A stretch of 64,000 bases of DNA from Inonotus obliquus. Taxonomy: Eukaryota; Basidiomycota; Agaricomycetes; Hymenochaetales; Hymenochaetaceae. A model generated the notes under the pieces. It had not been told where the DNA came from. It worked only from the letters and a program-made list of their open reading frames with translations, and did no database searches. The position numbers and the translations under genes are program-made. Location of the stretch: assembly GCA_032164295.1 (NCBI GenBank), contig JAJHTX010000012.1, forward strand, positions 1,854,769 to 1,918,768, written 5' to 3'. Each line of letters begins with the position of its first letter. Within the stretch, counting starts at the first letter, position 1. This document shows, piece by piece, positions 1 through 10,855 of this stretch.

Positions 1-437
1 GGCTTCTTTGTATTCACTAGTACAGAAGAATTTTGCTGAGGGACATAGCCACCCTCGCTTGGCCTATTTATACCCGAAGCTTCTATCTATTGAGTTACCC
101 GGGCTCCCTCGGGCACAGCCTCCTGATCTTTCCGAGCACAGCCCCTATCTTGTCCGATACCCCGCAATCTCCAATCGGGTGGCGATGCACTTCCGATTTC
201 CTCCTGCAACCTTCCAGATCCTTCGATATGACTTCATACCTGGTCCGTGCATGGCGATCACGCCATCACCGGCCAATCCTGTGGCTGTGCGGAGCTCCGT
301 GCCTTCCGCACTGCCACGTCAGTCCTTCTCAAATGTTCCTTATGATGTCATGCACAGCAACTCGAACAGTCTGCCATGTCTTCATCCTCTGCAGGTGCTG
401 CTGGGCCATTCGGCTGTCTCGGTTGACTCAGGCTTCC
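1..437 (-). other. downstream flank of the 438-1157 ORF, LTR-like promoter candidate
   Basis: Read on the minus strand, this stretch follows the ORF at 438-1157 and carries a TATA-like box, GGTATAAATAG (about 65-75 on the plus strand), near the window edge. A TATA box downstream of a single small ORF suggests the start of a 3' LTR, but the window ends before a second repeat could be seen. The arrangement resembles the ORF at 49413-50189, which is also followed by GGTATAAATAG. No gene is supported here. Confidence 0.25.
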
Positions 438-1157
438 TCACTCAATAGGATTAGCTCGATTATCAATCACCGGAGCGGCAGGCCTATATGGTTCTGCCTG
501 TACCATGGCAGGTAACCCAGTCCACCAGATCGTCGCTCGGCGATATCCGTCGGGTATCTGTATCTCCGTTCCTTGCACCTGATCGCCACTGATCCCTTCC
601 ATGACAAAGGTTAAGATTGCCCCGTTGATCCGTTCCCTCGGTTGAGAGATTTCCAGTGCTATTATCCCCGGTAGTTGATTCTGCTCCGATTTCCATCGTG
701 CCACTATGTTGCCAAATAGATTATTGCGTAGTGCTTGATGTTCTCTTGTAGCTTCCGCATGTACTGGCCAGTCGAGTTGTATTGCCACTCGTCGGCATAG
801 CTGGGAATGTATCGATCTTCTTGTCCATGCAATTACACCTGCATTCGCAATGTAGTGTAACCCCCTTCCTGTCCAAACCGTAACTTCGTGCAAGTATGCA
901 TTTGGTGTAGGTGTGAACAATGGTTGAGTTGTTTCTGCAACCGTTGACCAATGGTGGTTGGTTCGAATTGAATACGGGTCACTTCGAAGCATATGATTTA
1001 CTGCGTCCTCGAGTATCCATGTCTGCAGTATCCATGCTTCCTCATGTGCCCATTCACAGAACCTGCATATTGGTGTATTGATTTGTCCTGGTAATGTTGA
1101 GCCCCAGGGACAATAGCGTGTGCGTGTGTAATATGTTCGATCGAATTGTCTTTCCAT
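438..1157 (-). CDS. hypothetical protein, 239 aa, uninterrupted
   Basis: This is an uninterrupted minus-strand frame of 239 codons starting at ATG 1157, by far the longest in the first 5 kb. I do not recognise the family. It has an early C-x2-C pair (ICRFCEW, about residues 32-35) followed by a probable helix, then a Trp-rich region (HHWST, WTRR, LDWPV, ARWKS, IWWTG) without membrane segments. The length, a lone CxxC near the N-terminus and a TATA-like box downstream recall the 258-aa ORF at 49413-50189. A weak G-x3-x-W-[KR] match in the second half is the only residue-level similarity I can see. It may be the sole ORF of a non-autonomous retroelement rather than a host gene. Confidence 0.45.
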   Translation of the reverse strand: MERQFDRTYYTRTRYCPWGSTLPGQINTPICRFCEWAHEEAWILQTWILEDAVNHMLRSDPYSIRTNHHWSTVAETTQPLFTPTPNAYLHEVTVWTGRGLHYIANAGVIAWTRRSIHSQLCRRVAIQLDWPVHAEATREHQALRNNLFGNIVARWKSEQNQLPGIIALEISQPRERINGAILTFVMEGISGDQVQGTEIQIPDGYRRATIWWTGLPAMVQAEPYRPAAPVIDNRANPIE

Positions 1158-1612
1158 GTCTGATGTTCATGGGAATTTATCGGGTTGTAGCGTCTCTGGA
1201 TCTGCATGCCAAATAAGTCAATTTCTTCTGACAGTTACTGCCAAGAATCAGGTTGGGTGACGGCGGGATTGCACATTTGCACCTTCACCGATCACCATGT
1301 TGACCATTCATTGACGTTGTGTTGTCCCAAAAGCACCAATGGCACTTCGTTATATGCATGTTGGAAGGTCCTGGGCCTTTTTTTGCTCTGTAAGTAAAAT
1401 ATTAACCTTGGTCGCAGATATGCCGGATACGCCTTATAAGATACACGCAGAACCGGATCTGATAGCAGCCATGAAATATCCGGGCAGATATATATGTGGA
1501 TGCGACTGAAAATATCTGCACGTATCTTATAAGATACACTGCAGAGCCCTAGCTGGGATTAGTCGGGCCATGTTTCGGTGGTGGAATGAGAAGGTGCTCT
1601 TTGCCTTTGTCC
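1158..1612. repeat. gene-free stretch with palindromic 16-mer and direct repeats
   Basis: No gene is seen. A 13-bp word (TTATAAGATACAC) occurs at about 1435 and again near 1528. The second copy lies inside a perfect 16-bp palindrome, GTATCTTATAAGATAC (1522-1537). The two words bracket about 90 bp containing ATATATGTGG. This could be the end of a small transposon, but no boundary can be shown. Confidence 0.3.
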
Positions 1613-2778
1613 TCAATAACGATGGTTGTATGTTCGTCGTGACAATCGCTGGATCATGGGTTTGAACTTGTACATGGCTTGGGAGAAGCAGGGGATGATG
1701 TGGAGCGCTGAACCGAAGAAGTCTGCACGTTCTTTGGAGAATCGGTGTCTGCCTTCTGACTGCTTTGCAAATTTTGTCCAGTGTTCGTTTTTGTAATACT
1801 TGCTACCTATGAAATTTTTGCTGTTGTATGTAGTTGACACTCTGAAAAGGGAGTAAATGAATGTGAATGAGATGCAGGTCATGATCAACGTACCTATCAG
1901 AAACAATGTTGTCTGTTACTGCCGAAACATATGCAAACTCAATGTGCAATATAGCATCACCAACAGAGAAACTGTTGGTACGGCCGGGTAGTGTGGAAAC
2001 GAAGGAAGAAATGGCGGATGTCAATTTCTTCTGGTTTCTTTTTGTCTTGTCAGTTCAATAGAAAACATCATTCTGATTTGTTTAACATACTCAATCAATG
2101 CTTCCTTAGATAGCTGTAGAGTGCTCAATTTTTCCCTTTCCACATTCTGAGCCTTCGCCCTCTCATTGTAATCATGTTGCAATTCTTTGGGCAAAGCATT
2201 GAACACTAGCTTGTGGGCTTTCATGTAAAGGCCTTGCTTGTTGCCATCAGATATGGCTTTCAGAGCATCGTGCTGCCTCAGGACTTCTTTCCTGTTCTCG
2301 TCTGCATATAGAGCCTGGCCGGATAAGTTGCGCTGGGTTTGCTTCTCAAAAAACTGCATGATCATAATTGAATCATTCTTATTGACAGACTCGCATAGCT
2401 TGGTTGAACGTTTGTCGTTGGAGAACATCCTTTCAGCACGCTCCAAAATGGGTTAGCAAACAGACCACCTCACGTTTTATGACAACAACTCACACCTCTC
2501 CAGTAACGCATGTCTTTCTTGAGACAAAAGTGAGACACATAGTCCTCAGCATATCTCACCTTCAAGGTGGTGACTTCACTGCTCTTGTGCTTCTCGTGGT
2601 TGAGTGTATAGAACTTTTCCCTGTATGGGCAGAAGAAGTCTTTCTCTTGTTTGGTATAGGAGAAGTGGCAGTTATCTTTGTTCTTGTTTTTTTCGTAGCA
2701 GGCAGCCTGGGCAGCAGGGAGATCGATGTTTGATGAAGGCAAGGTGTTAGCATCGGAATCAGTAAACTGAGGGGTCAT
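1613..2778 (-). pseudogene. hypothetical protein gene, broken or with unresolved introns
   Basis: The likely start is ATG 2778 (MTPQFTDSD). The first exon runs to about 2500 and ends KDMRYWRG just before a GTGAGT donor. The frame resumes at about 2436 (MFSNDKRSTK) after a 60-65 bp interval ending in AG. The second block is Lys/Glu-rich and helical (ENRKEVLRQHDALK, KELQHDYNERAKAQ) and resembles a coiled coil. At about 2030 the frame changes (ETRRN-stop against KKLTSAISSF), so there is either a frameshift or an exon I cannot place. A last block (FIGSKYYKNEHW to RRTYNHRY) ends at 1613. I do not recognise the family. Cys pairs and basic helices suggest a nucleic-acid-binding or transposon-associated protein, but this is inference. 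Confidence 0.35.
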
Positions 2779-5372
2779 GACGACAGTGAAGGGGGAGTGG
2801 CTCACCCTTCACCACATCATTATTTATACACAGGTGAGCCACATCCTTGCACACAATGCCTGGACAATGCTGTGCTCGGCTATGTGAGTTGGGACCAATG
2901 CATGGACATGAGAACATCACTTTGACAAGGTTGATGAGCCACCACTGGCCATGGCTAAAGCACTAAGTCTCTCTAAACAAGAGAAAATCTCTTCTTTTCC
3001 CTATTGTTGAGATATTATCAGAAATGTCCACTCCGGAAGTCAGTAAAGGCATTGTGCACAATAGTTTAATTGTATGGCTTCAGTGACAAGTAAGTGGAGC
3101 TCATACATATACTATGGGCAAGCATTAAAGGATTTGTGGCCTGGTTTCATATTGTGGCCCGGGATGCCCAAAGTCGGGTTACATTAGTTTGAGGTGAATG
3201 AAACACCTCGATGGAGGCTTTCCACCCATATTGGGAAGGATTGAGGTGACCGGCCTCGGCACACCAAACTTTGACCATCTTCTGGCTCTCTGCCTACTTC
3301 CTTGACTTTAACCCTTGTTGAGTTGCATCTCAAATACACTTCACTGCAAACTCGGGCTAGTAAATCTAATCAATTTATAGCGAAGCATAATACCAACAAT
3401 TTCCTGCAGACGATTCCCTGCCCACAGTCCATTACTACTTTATGCAAGATGAGACAATTAGCTTTGTCACGACGAGGAAGGTGATATGCGTACCAAATAA
3501 GGCTATGTCGATCGAAGAAGCTAATGACGTCACTTACTGTTGACACACAAGAGCAAGCTTAAGCCACGTGGATTCCTATGATGTTATATTAGTCATGTGT
3601 ACATCAGTTACATAATCATAGTAAAATGGGAATTTCTGGGTCATGTGATGAGCAAGCTTTGTAAATTGAGTTATTCAACTTGTACAGACTGGTGTGTTGA
3701 ATCTGAAGTTGAATCGATGAGAGGTGTAGTGAGCGATGGAAGGGAAAGGCAACTCACAGATTCCTTCTGTGTGTTGCAAGGACACTGGACCACCTTCGAA
3801 CTTTCAACCCACAAATCCTATTGCACAATCAACCTCAAGCTGTTTGCCAGCAAATCAACATTGACCATCTCATCTCCTGAGCTTAAGCACCCGTTCGACC
3901 GTCCTTAAGCTGCTTGCTGGTGAATCAATGTTGTCCCTCCTCGTCTCCCGAACTCTAGCAACCATTTGACCATCCTCAAGGTTGACTGTTGTTGTATCAA
4001 CAAACTTGAATCTATGTAAGTCAGAGCTCACCTCCACTTTGTGCAAGGCACGTCCATTAACACTCACAGCGATTAGTCTCATTATGCTTCACCGTCTCTT
4101 CTTGTCAAAACTGTCTGCAGCTGTATCGGTTCTTTGGCACAACTCTTGCAAATATGCAAAAAATCCATCATTCAAAGCTGAAGTCGAGGATGCCACACAC
4201 CAAGTCGCAGAGAAAATCAAGAAAGTTAAAATGCAAGTGACAATGGCAGAAATACGGTACATACCTTCAGCAGCACGAAAATACAGTTCACAAATTTACA
4301 GACACTGCTAGTGGGGGATTGCATTCCCAGAAGCCTGACCCGAATCGGCATGTCACTGTGCAACTGAACATGGACAAGAACAATAAAATAGGGATGATGC
4401 ACATACCGTACAACAGTCTGCACAAGGTAATTTTCCGATTTCGCTGGCTTCTGTTCTATGCTAACTGATACACTAGCGGTTCAACACTGCAGATGCAACT
4501 GTGTCTTTTGTAGGTTCTCGAAGGATTCAGCAGGTTTCTGATTTGAAATGAAAAGAAATAAGATCATAGCAACTGTATTCCTTTTTCTGTATACTTACAA
4601 AGATTATTTGTTTCTGAAAATACATTGGGCCGTTCCTATCTGTTTGTAGGCGTACATGTAAAGCACAATCTGCTTGCACTGAGTTAATACTACAGAGTTT
4701 TTATCCTATTGCCTCCATCGACAAGGTAGCTTGGGCCCAGGGTCTGGAGGATGTGTCTGTATTTGTGTGGGTGTCACCAGAGAATCACCCCCTTCGTTAA
4801 AACAAAGAGTATTTGGAGTAGACGGAACCTGTGACAAAGTTTATACTTTTAGTCTTATGCGCATCCACCCTTGGCAGCACAAGATCCTAGAAACCAAGAG
4901 TCGTTAGACATGTACGCGTGGTTGCAAATACTACATTCTGCATTTACTTTGAGTTCAAGCTGCGAATTTCATGTGGTGATAAAAAGCAATTTAGAAAAGC
5001 GATCTGAGGGCGAAGGACGAGATAAGATATAATTTCCCTCAAGGTCATTACAATAATTCAAAAAGTAGAGATATACATTGACAATAGTCAATCTGTCTGA
5101 GCAAAAAAAAGGGTGTGAAGGAGTTCGACCGAACCTGCAACCTAGTCGGGTAAGATGGAGGGATGCTCAAAAGATATTGAATGCCCAGTTGAACGGGCAG
5201 GACGCTTCTCATTAATAGTGTGACAAATTCCTCAATTTGGTGTCACCTTGACTCGCTTGCTACTAGCACCCGCCATTTTTCTGTGGCGCACGCGCCTCTT
5301 GCAGCCTGGAGTCGGAGTTGATACCATATTCACATCTGAACTTGTCAGTTCTTCATCATCAGGCCCTGAACC
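2779..5372. other. gene-free stretch
   Basis: Only short unsupported frames occur here. Two related sentences, CTTAAGC-[AT]-x(4)-GTTCGACCGTCCTTAAG-like and ACTCTAGCAACCATTTGACCATCCTCAAGG-like, lie within about 90 bp at 3880-3980 and look like a degenerate tandem duplication. No RNA gene or transposon boundary is visible. Confidence 0.4.
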
Positions 5373-6448
5373 TCATTTGGACTTGTAACACTGTCCAGGA
5401 CTACTCAATTCAGAATAGGAAGTGTCATCCTCCGATGCTGTGGTGCTGATATCAGGGTTCGTCATCATGTCTACAGGGCTGAAGGCAGTATGAGACTCTA
5501 GCAAAGATGATTGTGATGCAACGGGTGGAGACAACTGTCTGTACACAAACTTTCTGTACCAGCTTTTCTTGACAGTATGTGGGGAAGGGAGAGATGAGCT
5601 TTCTGAAGCAGAATCCTGTTGTTCAGCTCCTGGACGGCCATCCTTGAAGAGCCACCCTCTTGCATATGCTAGTCTTGCTTTCACTTTCACTTTGTTCTTC
5701 TTGATAGAACTGCTAACGGGCCTGGGACTGGACTTCCAGGGTGGTGAAGCTGTACTTCCCTTGCCCTTTCAGCCAGTAGGTGTCAACTTTGTGGAGGATC
5801 ACTGCAATTGAGAGCTACTTGCTATGTAGGAAGCCAATCTTAAGGGAGGAGTTTCCATTTGCACATCGCCTTTGTCATCTATATCCCAAGAACAGTTGGA
5901 TCGCTGGATTTCGTTGACCTTCTCGAAGTTGATCTTTCTCTTGAGAGATGATGGCACCAAGGACATCCAGTTATCCCAATTTTTTTTGTGTATATCCTTG
6001 CCTAGCATTGGCTGAGGGTCCAGATGGAGAACAATGCCAACAAAGGCAGCTATCTCCTCTGGCTGCAGTTGTAGACAGGACGGCATCAGAGTGTCCATCT
6101 TATAGTTAGGGTCCCTCATCAATGACTTACACTGTTGATGATCATGAATCATAATTGTACACCTTGTAGAGGATAACATACCATGAAAAACAGCTTCCCA
6201 AAGGAAGCCAGGGTCTTCTGTTCACCGAGGCCCAGCATCACCTCGTGTTCTTCAGGTTCATTCAGGCACTTCTTCTTGCAGGATAACACCATATAGTTGA
6301 AGACTTCTTTACAAGCATCAGGGCCAGGGAGAAAGGCCTTCAGAAGGACCATGACACAAGCGTCGACACCATTGGGAGGGTGCTTCAATACTGGGTAGAA
6401 TTTCATAATGCAGGTAGTGTTGGAAAGTTCAAGGTGATGAGAGAACAA
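5373..6448 (-). pseudogene. hypothetical protein gene, probably spliced or broken
   Basis: Three consecutive minus-strand frames read as one protein. The first (6448-6182) contains CKEVFNYMVLSCKKKC and ends at FGKLFFM before a GTATGT donor. The second (about 6130-5820) contains LQPEEIAAFVGIVLHLDP and WDNWMSLVP. The third (5690-5376) is Ser-rich and starts in a basic segment. A stop after the second block separates it from the third. I do not recognise a domain. The clustered Cys residues in block one could bind metal. There is no clear promoter, and nothing in the neighbourhood suggests a role. Confidence 0.3.
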
Positions 6449-7964
6449 TTGGCTAACTGGTCTATTTGTATACTACACATGATTTACTAAGGCCTATGTA
6501 CAGACTGGCCACGCCATTGGTTGAGGACATTGACATCAAAGAGCCACATCAAACTTTATTTGTCCTGAGTTGAAAAGTCTTGATATGCATGCCTTGGTGT
6601 AATTGTCCACGCGTTTTGAGCCATGGTGGCACTTAAACATAGTCTTCATTAATGCTGTGAAGGAACAACACATAATTCCACTTGTCATGACAACGGAATG
6701 TGCAAGAGAACAAGTGTATGATTAGCATCTGAAATTGAGTTAGAGAAATCGGATGAGCGCACTAATATCATCATCACTGTCATCCTCCACCCATTTCCTC
6801 AGCTTTGATTACTGGCATCTGAATCAAATAGCTCGACTCATCTCGCGCAACATGTAGAACTGCAACCACGAATCACAAGTGTTTTTGAAAGTCGGAGGCT
6901 TGTCTCTTTGCTCTTGATTGATTAGTCCTACTCACGCTGAGGTCTTGTCAGCTTTGGCATAGTGTAGCATACACTCGGACACCATTTCAATCTAGCAATG
7001 CTCTTGTTAATGCCAGAATCTTGTCTGCCTAGCTACATTCTTTTTTTGTTCTCTGTACAAATTCACTTACAATTATCATTAGTTTACATTTCTATATATG
7101 TACGTACAATAATAATCCTTCCTCCATCGTTGTGTATGGCTACAGTGAGCAAAAAGCTCGCCTTGCTTTTCCAACAATGGTGGTGGAAGAGAAACGTGCC
7201 ACAAAGTGCTCTGTGTTGTTTTCTGCACATGACACGTGAGAAAAGTTTCCTGTAAGCAGAATTCAGAGCTGGCAATAACTTCAATTGGATAAGTGAGAGA
7301 GTGGAAGGTCAAACCAAAATTAGAAAATGATTCTTACGTGTCATGTGCAGAAAACAACCCTGAGCGCTTAGTAACAACCTTTCTCTCCTCTGTCAACATT
7401 CTGTACCTCGCAAGGCCACGTCTCGACATCTAACCACAATTTTTACTTCTTTTAGCTGTAAGTGCTATTGTATCGGTCTTGTCCAGGCTGCTGACCATTT
7501 TCCAGTAAAAAACACGGTTACTATTGACCTAAAGTAAGTATGCCAGCTGTCGTGTAGCATAGCAGTAGTATACTAGTAGTTTAGCACTGCAAAAAAAAAT
7601 TTGCATTATCTTAAGGATGGAGTGATGAATTTGAAAAGAAAAAACAAGTAAACAATGCACGTACCGACTGTAGATAGAAAATAAACAAACAACAGAGCAG
7701 TGTACTGCTGCATGCTAGAAATTGTGGCTGAATCTCCTGTAATTGAGTAACAAACACAGAGGTGAACGGGACAGAATGTGCGGAATAATGTGATGGAAAG
7801 AGCACGTTACTGAAGCGAGGCAACCAAGGCCCTGTTAGACCCTTCAGTTTCCTACCTACAGTCAGTTGCAGCCACAGGTCAGATTGACGAAGATTAGTAT
7901 TGATGTTCGTTACCTTCAGATGATTTTCAATATCAACAACCCGGTTTGCAAGTTCCTCGATCTC
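6449..7964. repeat. gene-free stretch with a 22-bp inverted repeat
   Basis: No gene is seen. A perfect 22-bp inverted repeat, TTGTTTTCTGCACATGACACGT at 7216-7237 and its reverse complement at 7336-7357, is separated by about 98 bp. Degenerate similarity continues outward into GTGCTCTG / CTGAGCGC. It could be the remains of a small foldback element. No target duplication was found. Confidence 0.4.
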
Positions 7965-8307
7965 ATGGCAAACTTGTTTTCTGGTGATGAAGAGGGTGAG
8001 GATGGTGAGGAGGGAGAATCTGAAGGTGAGTTGGGCAAATTCATCTACCTACCTCCTTTTATTAAGGATGCAATTTAGGGGGGTGACTTCATCGATGACT
8101 CTGCGCAGTCTGCACAGTTGTTACATTTCTCTGTGCAGCCAAGTGCTAGTGACGCTCTCAATCATGGTTGCACCCCTAATTGACCCTGCAAGGCATTGTT
8201 CAACAACAATGATGAGGCTGAAGCCATAGCAGAGCGATTCCAAAAGCGAGCACAGCTTGAGGCACAATGGGACGTGCACGCTCTACCATCGACAGGTGGG
8301 CTGGGTA

Positions 8308-9111
8308 CAGTCATTCACGTGTCCTTTAAACATACCCCGTTCCTTTGAACACAAGCCGTTTTTCGCTCAATTCTTGCTCTATCTCCTCGAAAATTGGTAC
8401 ACACGCTCACAGAATATATACTAATATATGTGCAAATTTTGAGAAAAATCCATCAAGTGGTTCTTTCTCTGATAGCTATTTACCTCGAAAAATGAGCAAA
8501 TTCTGACATTCATGCAGAGGGCAAGTTTTCCTGCACCAATTATTTCCTATAAAATCATGACTTAACTTATGATATAGCTTGTACAGTGTACTAGCAATGC
8601 CCTGTACAAGTTTCACAAGATTTGAAGCAGGGGTTACATTTATATCAAGCAGACAAGTGAAAAACCTCAAGAAAATGTGACAAATCGAGTGATCGATGCA
8701 ATTACATAATTTGTATTAGCATGTGCATAGTGTCACTTGTTGTAAACAAATGAGCAATGAGGGCTACACTTCCCTCCATCTGCACATAAAAAATGATACA
8801 TAGGACATTAATACCAAGTATAAAAATGGCAGATAGTATATCTAGAATAAGGGAGGAGTGGGAAGGCAGTATTCAAGCTAGTGTGACATAGTGTCACGAG
8901 TGTTCAAAGGAGTTGGTTTTGCGTGACAGGGACCCCATTTCTTCACATTCTCATATTTATTTTTTCACTCAATTTCTCGCCACCAAAAAATTACACAAGG
9001 TGTATCCTGCTGGGAACTATACATACATGTACTTAAAGTGAGAAAAAAAAGTGTGTGATGGGTGTTATTTTGAAGGATCGAATAGGTGTTTAAAGGACGC
9101 GTGAATGACTG
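8308..9111. mobile_element. MITE, Tc1/mariner-type, 804 bp
   Basis: The ends are inverted repeats of about 25 bp, beginning CAGTCATTCACGTGTCC on the left and matching the reverse complement of the right end with one mismatch (CACGTG against CACGCG). The element is flanked by TA on both sides (8306-8307 and 9112-9113), the target duplication of the Tc1/mariner superfamily. It has no coding capacity, so it must have been moved by a transposase encoded elsewhere. It lies inside the Spt5-like gene, probably in an intron. Confidence 0.75.
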
Positions 9112-10851
9112 TAGGAGTAGGTTTCCTGAAAGCTGGGACCTTGAGATTGATGACACAGAGCATTTGTTGTTTATGATTCAAGCTGTGAGTTATTGGTTAT
9201 CCAGTTGTAATTTCTACTTACATTTTCTAGCCCCATTCCACCCGTGAGCAAGCTAAACGTGCAGTGGCACGCCTACCAAAATCCTGCCTAGCTTTCTTTG
9301 TCCCCTCTTTACCTAGCCGGTACTACATTTGGGCTCCAGACATGAAGACTTTCGTTGAAAGTCTACTATCTCAAAACATGCACATTCCTGATAGCCAGAT
9401 CAGTTTTGTCCCGCTGGAGGAAATGGAAACCATCTTTAGGTGTCGTGACGGAGGATGCCTTTGTTTACTGAACACAGGAGACTGGGTTACTATTTTCCGG
9501 GGAGTTCATCAAGGAGATTATGGTGTCATGAGAGACATGCTGGAAAAAGGTGATCTCCTCAATGTAGCTGTAGTCCCACGCATTTCACCAGATGAAGACA
9601 CTGGCTCTGGTCATCCTCAACCACTTTTAGCTAATCGGGAATGGTTGGAAAGCATATATCCCAGAGAAAAAGTCAAAGATGCTGGACCGGATTTGTTCAA
9701 GTTCTGCAACAAGCTATTTGAATCTGGTCTGCTTATTTTGATGCTCTCCTCACTTCATTCCATACGCCCTGGTTACCCCTCTGTGGCTCATTGTGAGAGA
9801 TGGTAGGGATAGTAGTTGATATCACAGATGACACCGTCATATTAGAGCAGGTGTGTAGTATCGGGGAGTCTGCGGCTGGCAAATTACAAAGGGGAGAGGT
9901 CTAGCTGCACCAGCAGGTGATTGACTTGGCTGGACCTCGATTACCAAATGCGAGTTGTGGCTGACAAGAAGTACACCGCATTCTAGAGCCTGGGGACAAC
10001 GTCACCATCAAGCTCAGGCCATGACAAGGGCAGGATGGGGTCATCATTGCTGTAGAAGGTCAATCCCTGCTCATCTATACTAGAGAGACAGAGCCCTTTG
10101 TAAGTTAAGTTTCATTTGCTGTCATAAATTCTGTTTCTAACTGTGGACAGACAGATTGATGTGCCAAGAACGTGGGTAGAGACAATAACACTAGACGGAG
10201 TAATGCGGAAGATGGCTAAGTCAAGATTATGCACAGAGGAATACTGTTTCATCAAAGAGGGTGTATACAAAGGGTATGTTGGAATTGTAGGAGCGGTAAC
10301 CAAAAAAGAGTTCACGGTGAGGCTTACATGAGAGAGGGCTCGTAAAGAAGATGGGCAGGCTTGAGTAAGTGGCTTATTGTGAGTGCATTGTTATGAAGAC
10401 ACTTATGTGTATCTGTCCAGCTAAGCCTCCCAATGGATTGCACCATAGTGTGTCGGAACCCTGAGAGCGATCCAGCCACCTTGGCGCAGTATGCCGCCTA
10501 TGTTGAGCAGCTGTTTGTATACCAGAAAATGAAATGGAGCCCATTACTTGGGCTCTGGGTCTTCATAAGAGGGAATGATGGTGAAGCCCGACTTGCTAAG
10601 GGATCGTTCGGTGAGGTGATGAGTGTGGATCAAGAGAAGTGGACCACTCAAGTAGCTTACTTGGGCAGGTTAGGGACTTTCTCATTGAAAAGTCTGATAG
10701 ACGTGTAAGTAACTTTCCTCACTGAGATATTCTCAAATTCTCAAATTCGAACAGAAAATTTGTTGTCTGTCTTGATGATGCACACTTGCTCTCCAATAAA
10801 GAGAGAAAATGGTATTCAAAGAGGTTACTGGAACTGAAGCAATACAATGTA

Positions 10852-10855
10852 TCGC
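10852..10855. repeat. 4-bp target site duplication TCGC (left)
   Basis: TCGC directly precedes the left LTR and recurs at 24159-24162 directly after the right LTR. The same TCGC also follows the adjacent solo LTR at 25470-25473, giving three copies in the order site, Gypsy element, site, solo LTR, site. Confidence 0.8.

Larger units (their letters stand above)
7965..10855 (+). pseudogene. Spt5-like (NGN/KOW) gene, 5' part, interrupted
   Basis: The gene resembles transcription elongation factor Spt5, which binds RNA polymerase II through an NGN domain and several KOW domains. From ATG 7965 there is an acidic N-terminus (SGDEEGEDGEEGESEG), then an FIDD segment typical of Spt5, then an NGN-like block from about 9232 containing FVPLEEMETIF, then a KOW (TGDWVTIFRGVHQGDYG, about 9480). 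Further KOW-like pieces lie at 10143-10331 (FIKEGVYKGYVGIVG) and 10433-10708. Short introns with GTGAGT...TAG are visible, for example ending before 9232. Breaks include a TAG at about 8077 and stops between the KOW blocks. A MITE (8308-9111) sits inside, and a Gypsy element cuts the gene at 10856. The sequence resumes at 25474. It is a divergent, dead relative, not the housekeeping SPT5. Confidence 0.7.

Noticed and set aside
6998..7312. Overlapping short frames on both strands around 7.0-7.3 kb
   Set aside because: Hydrophobic chance frames in AT-rich sequence with no splice sites or domains; the inverted repeat explains the local structure.
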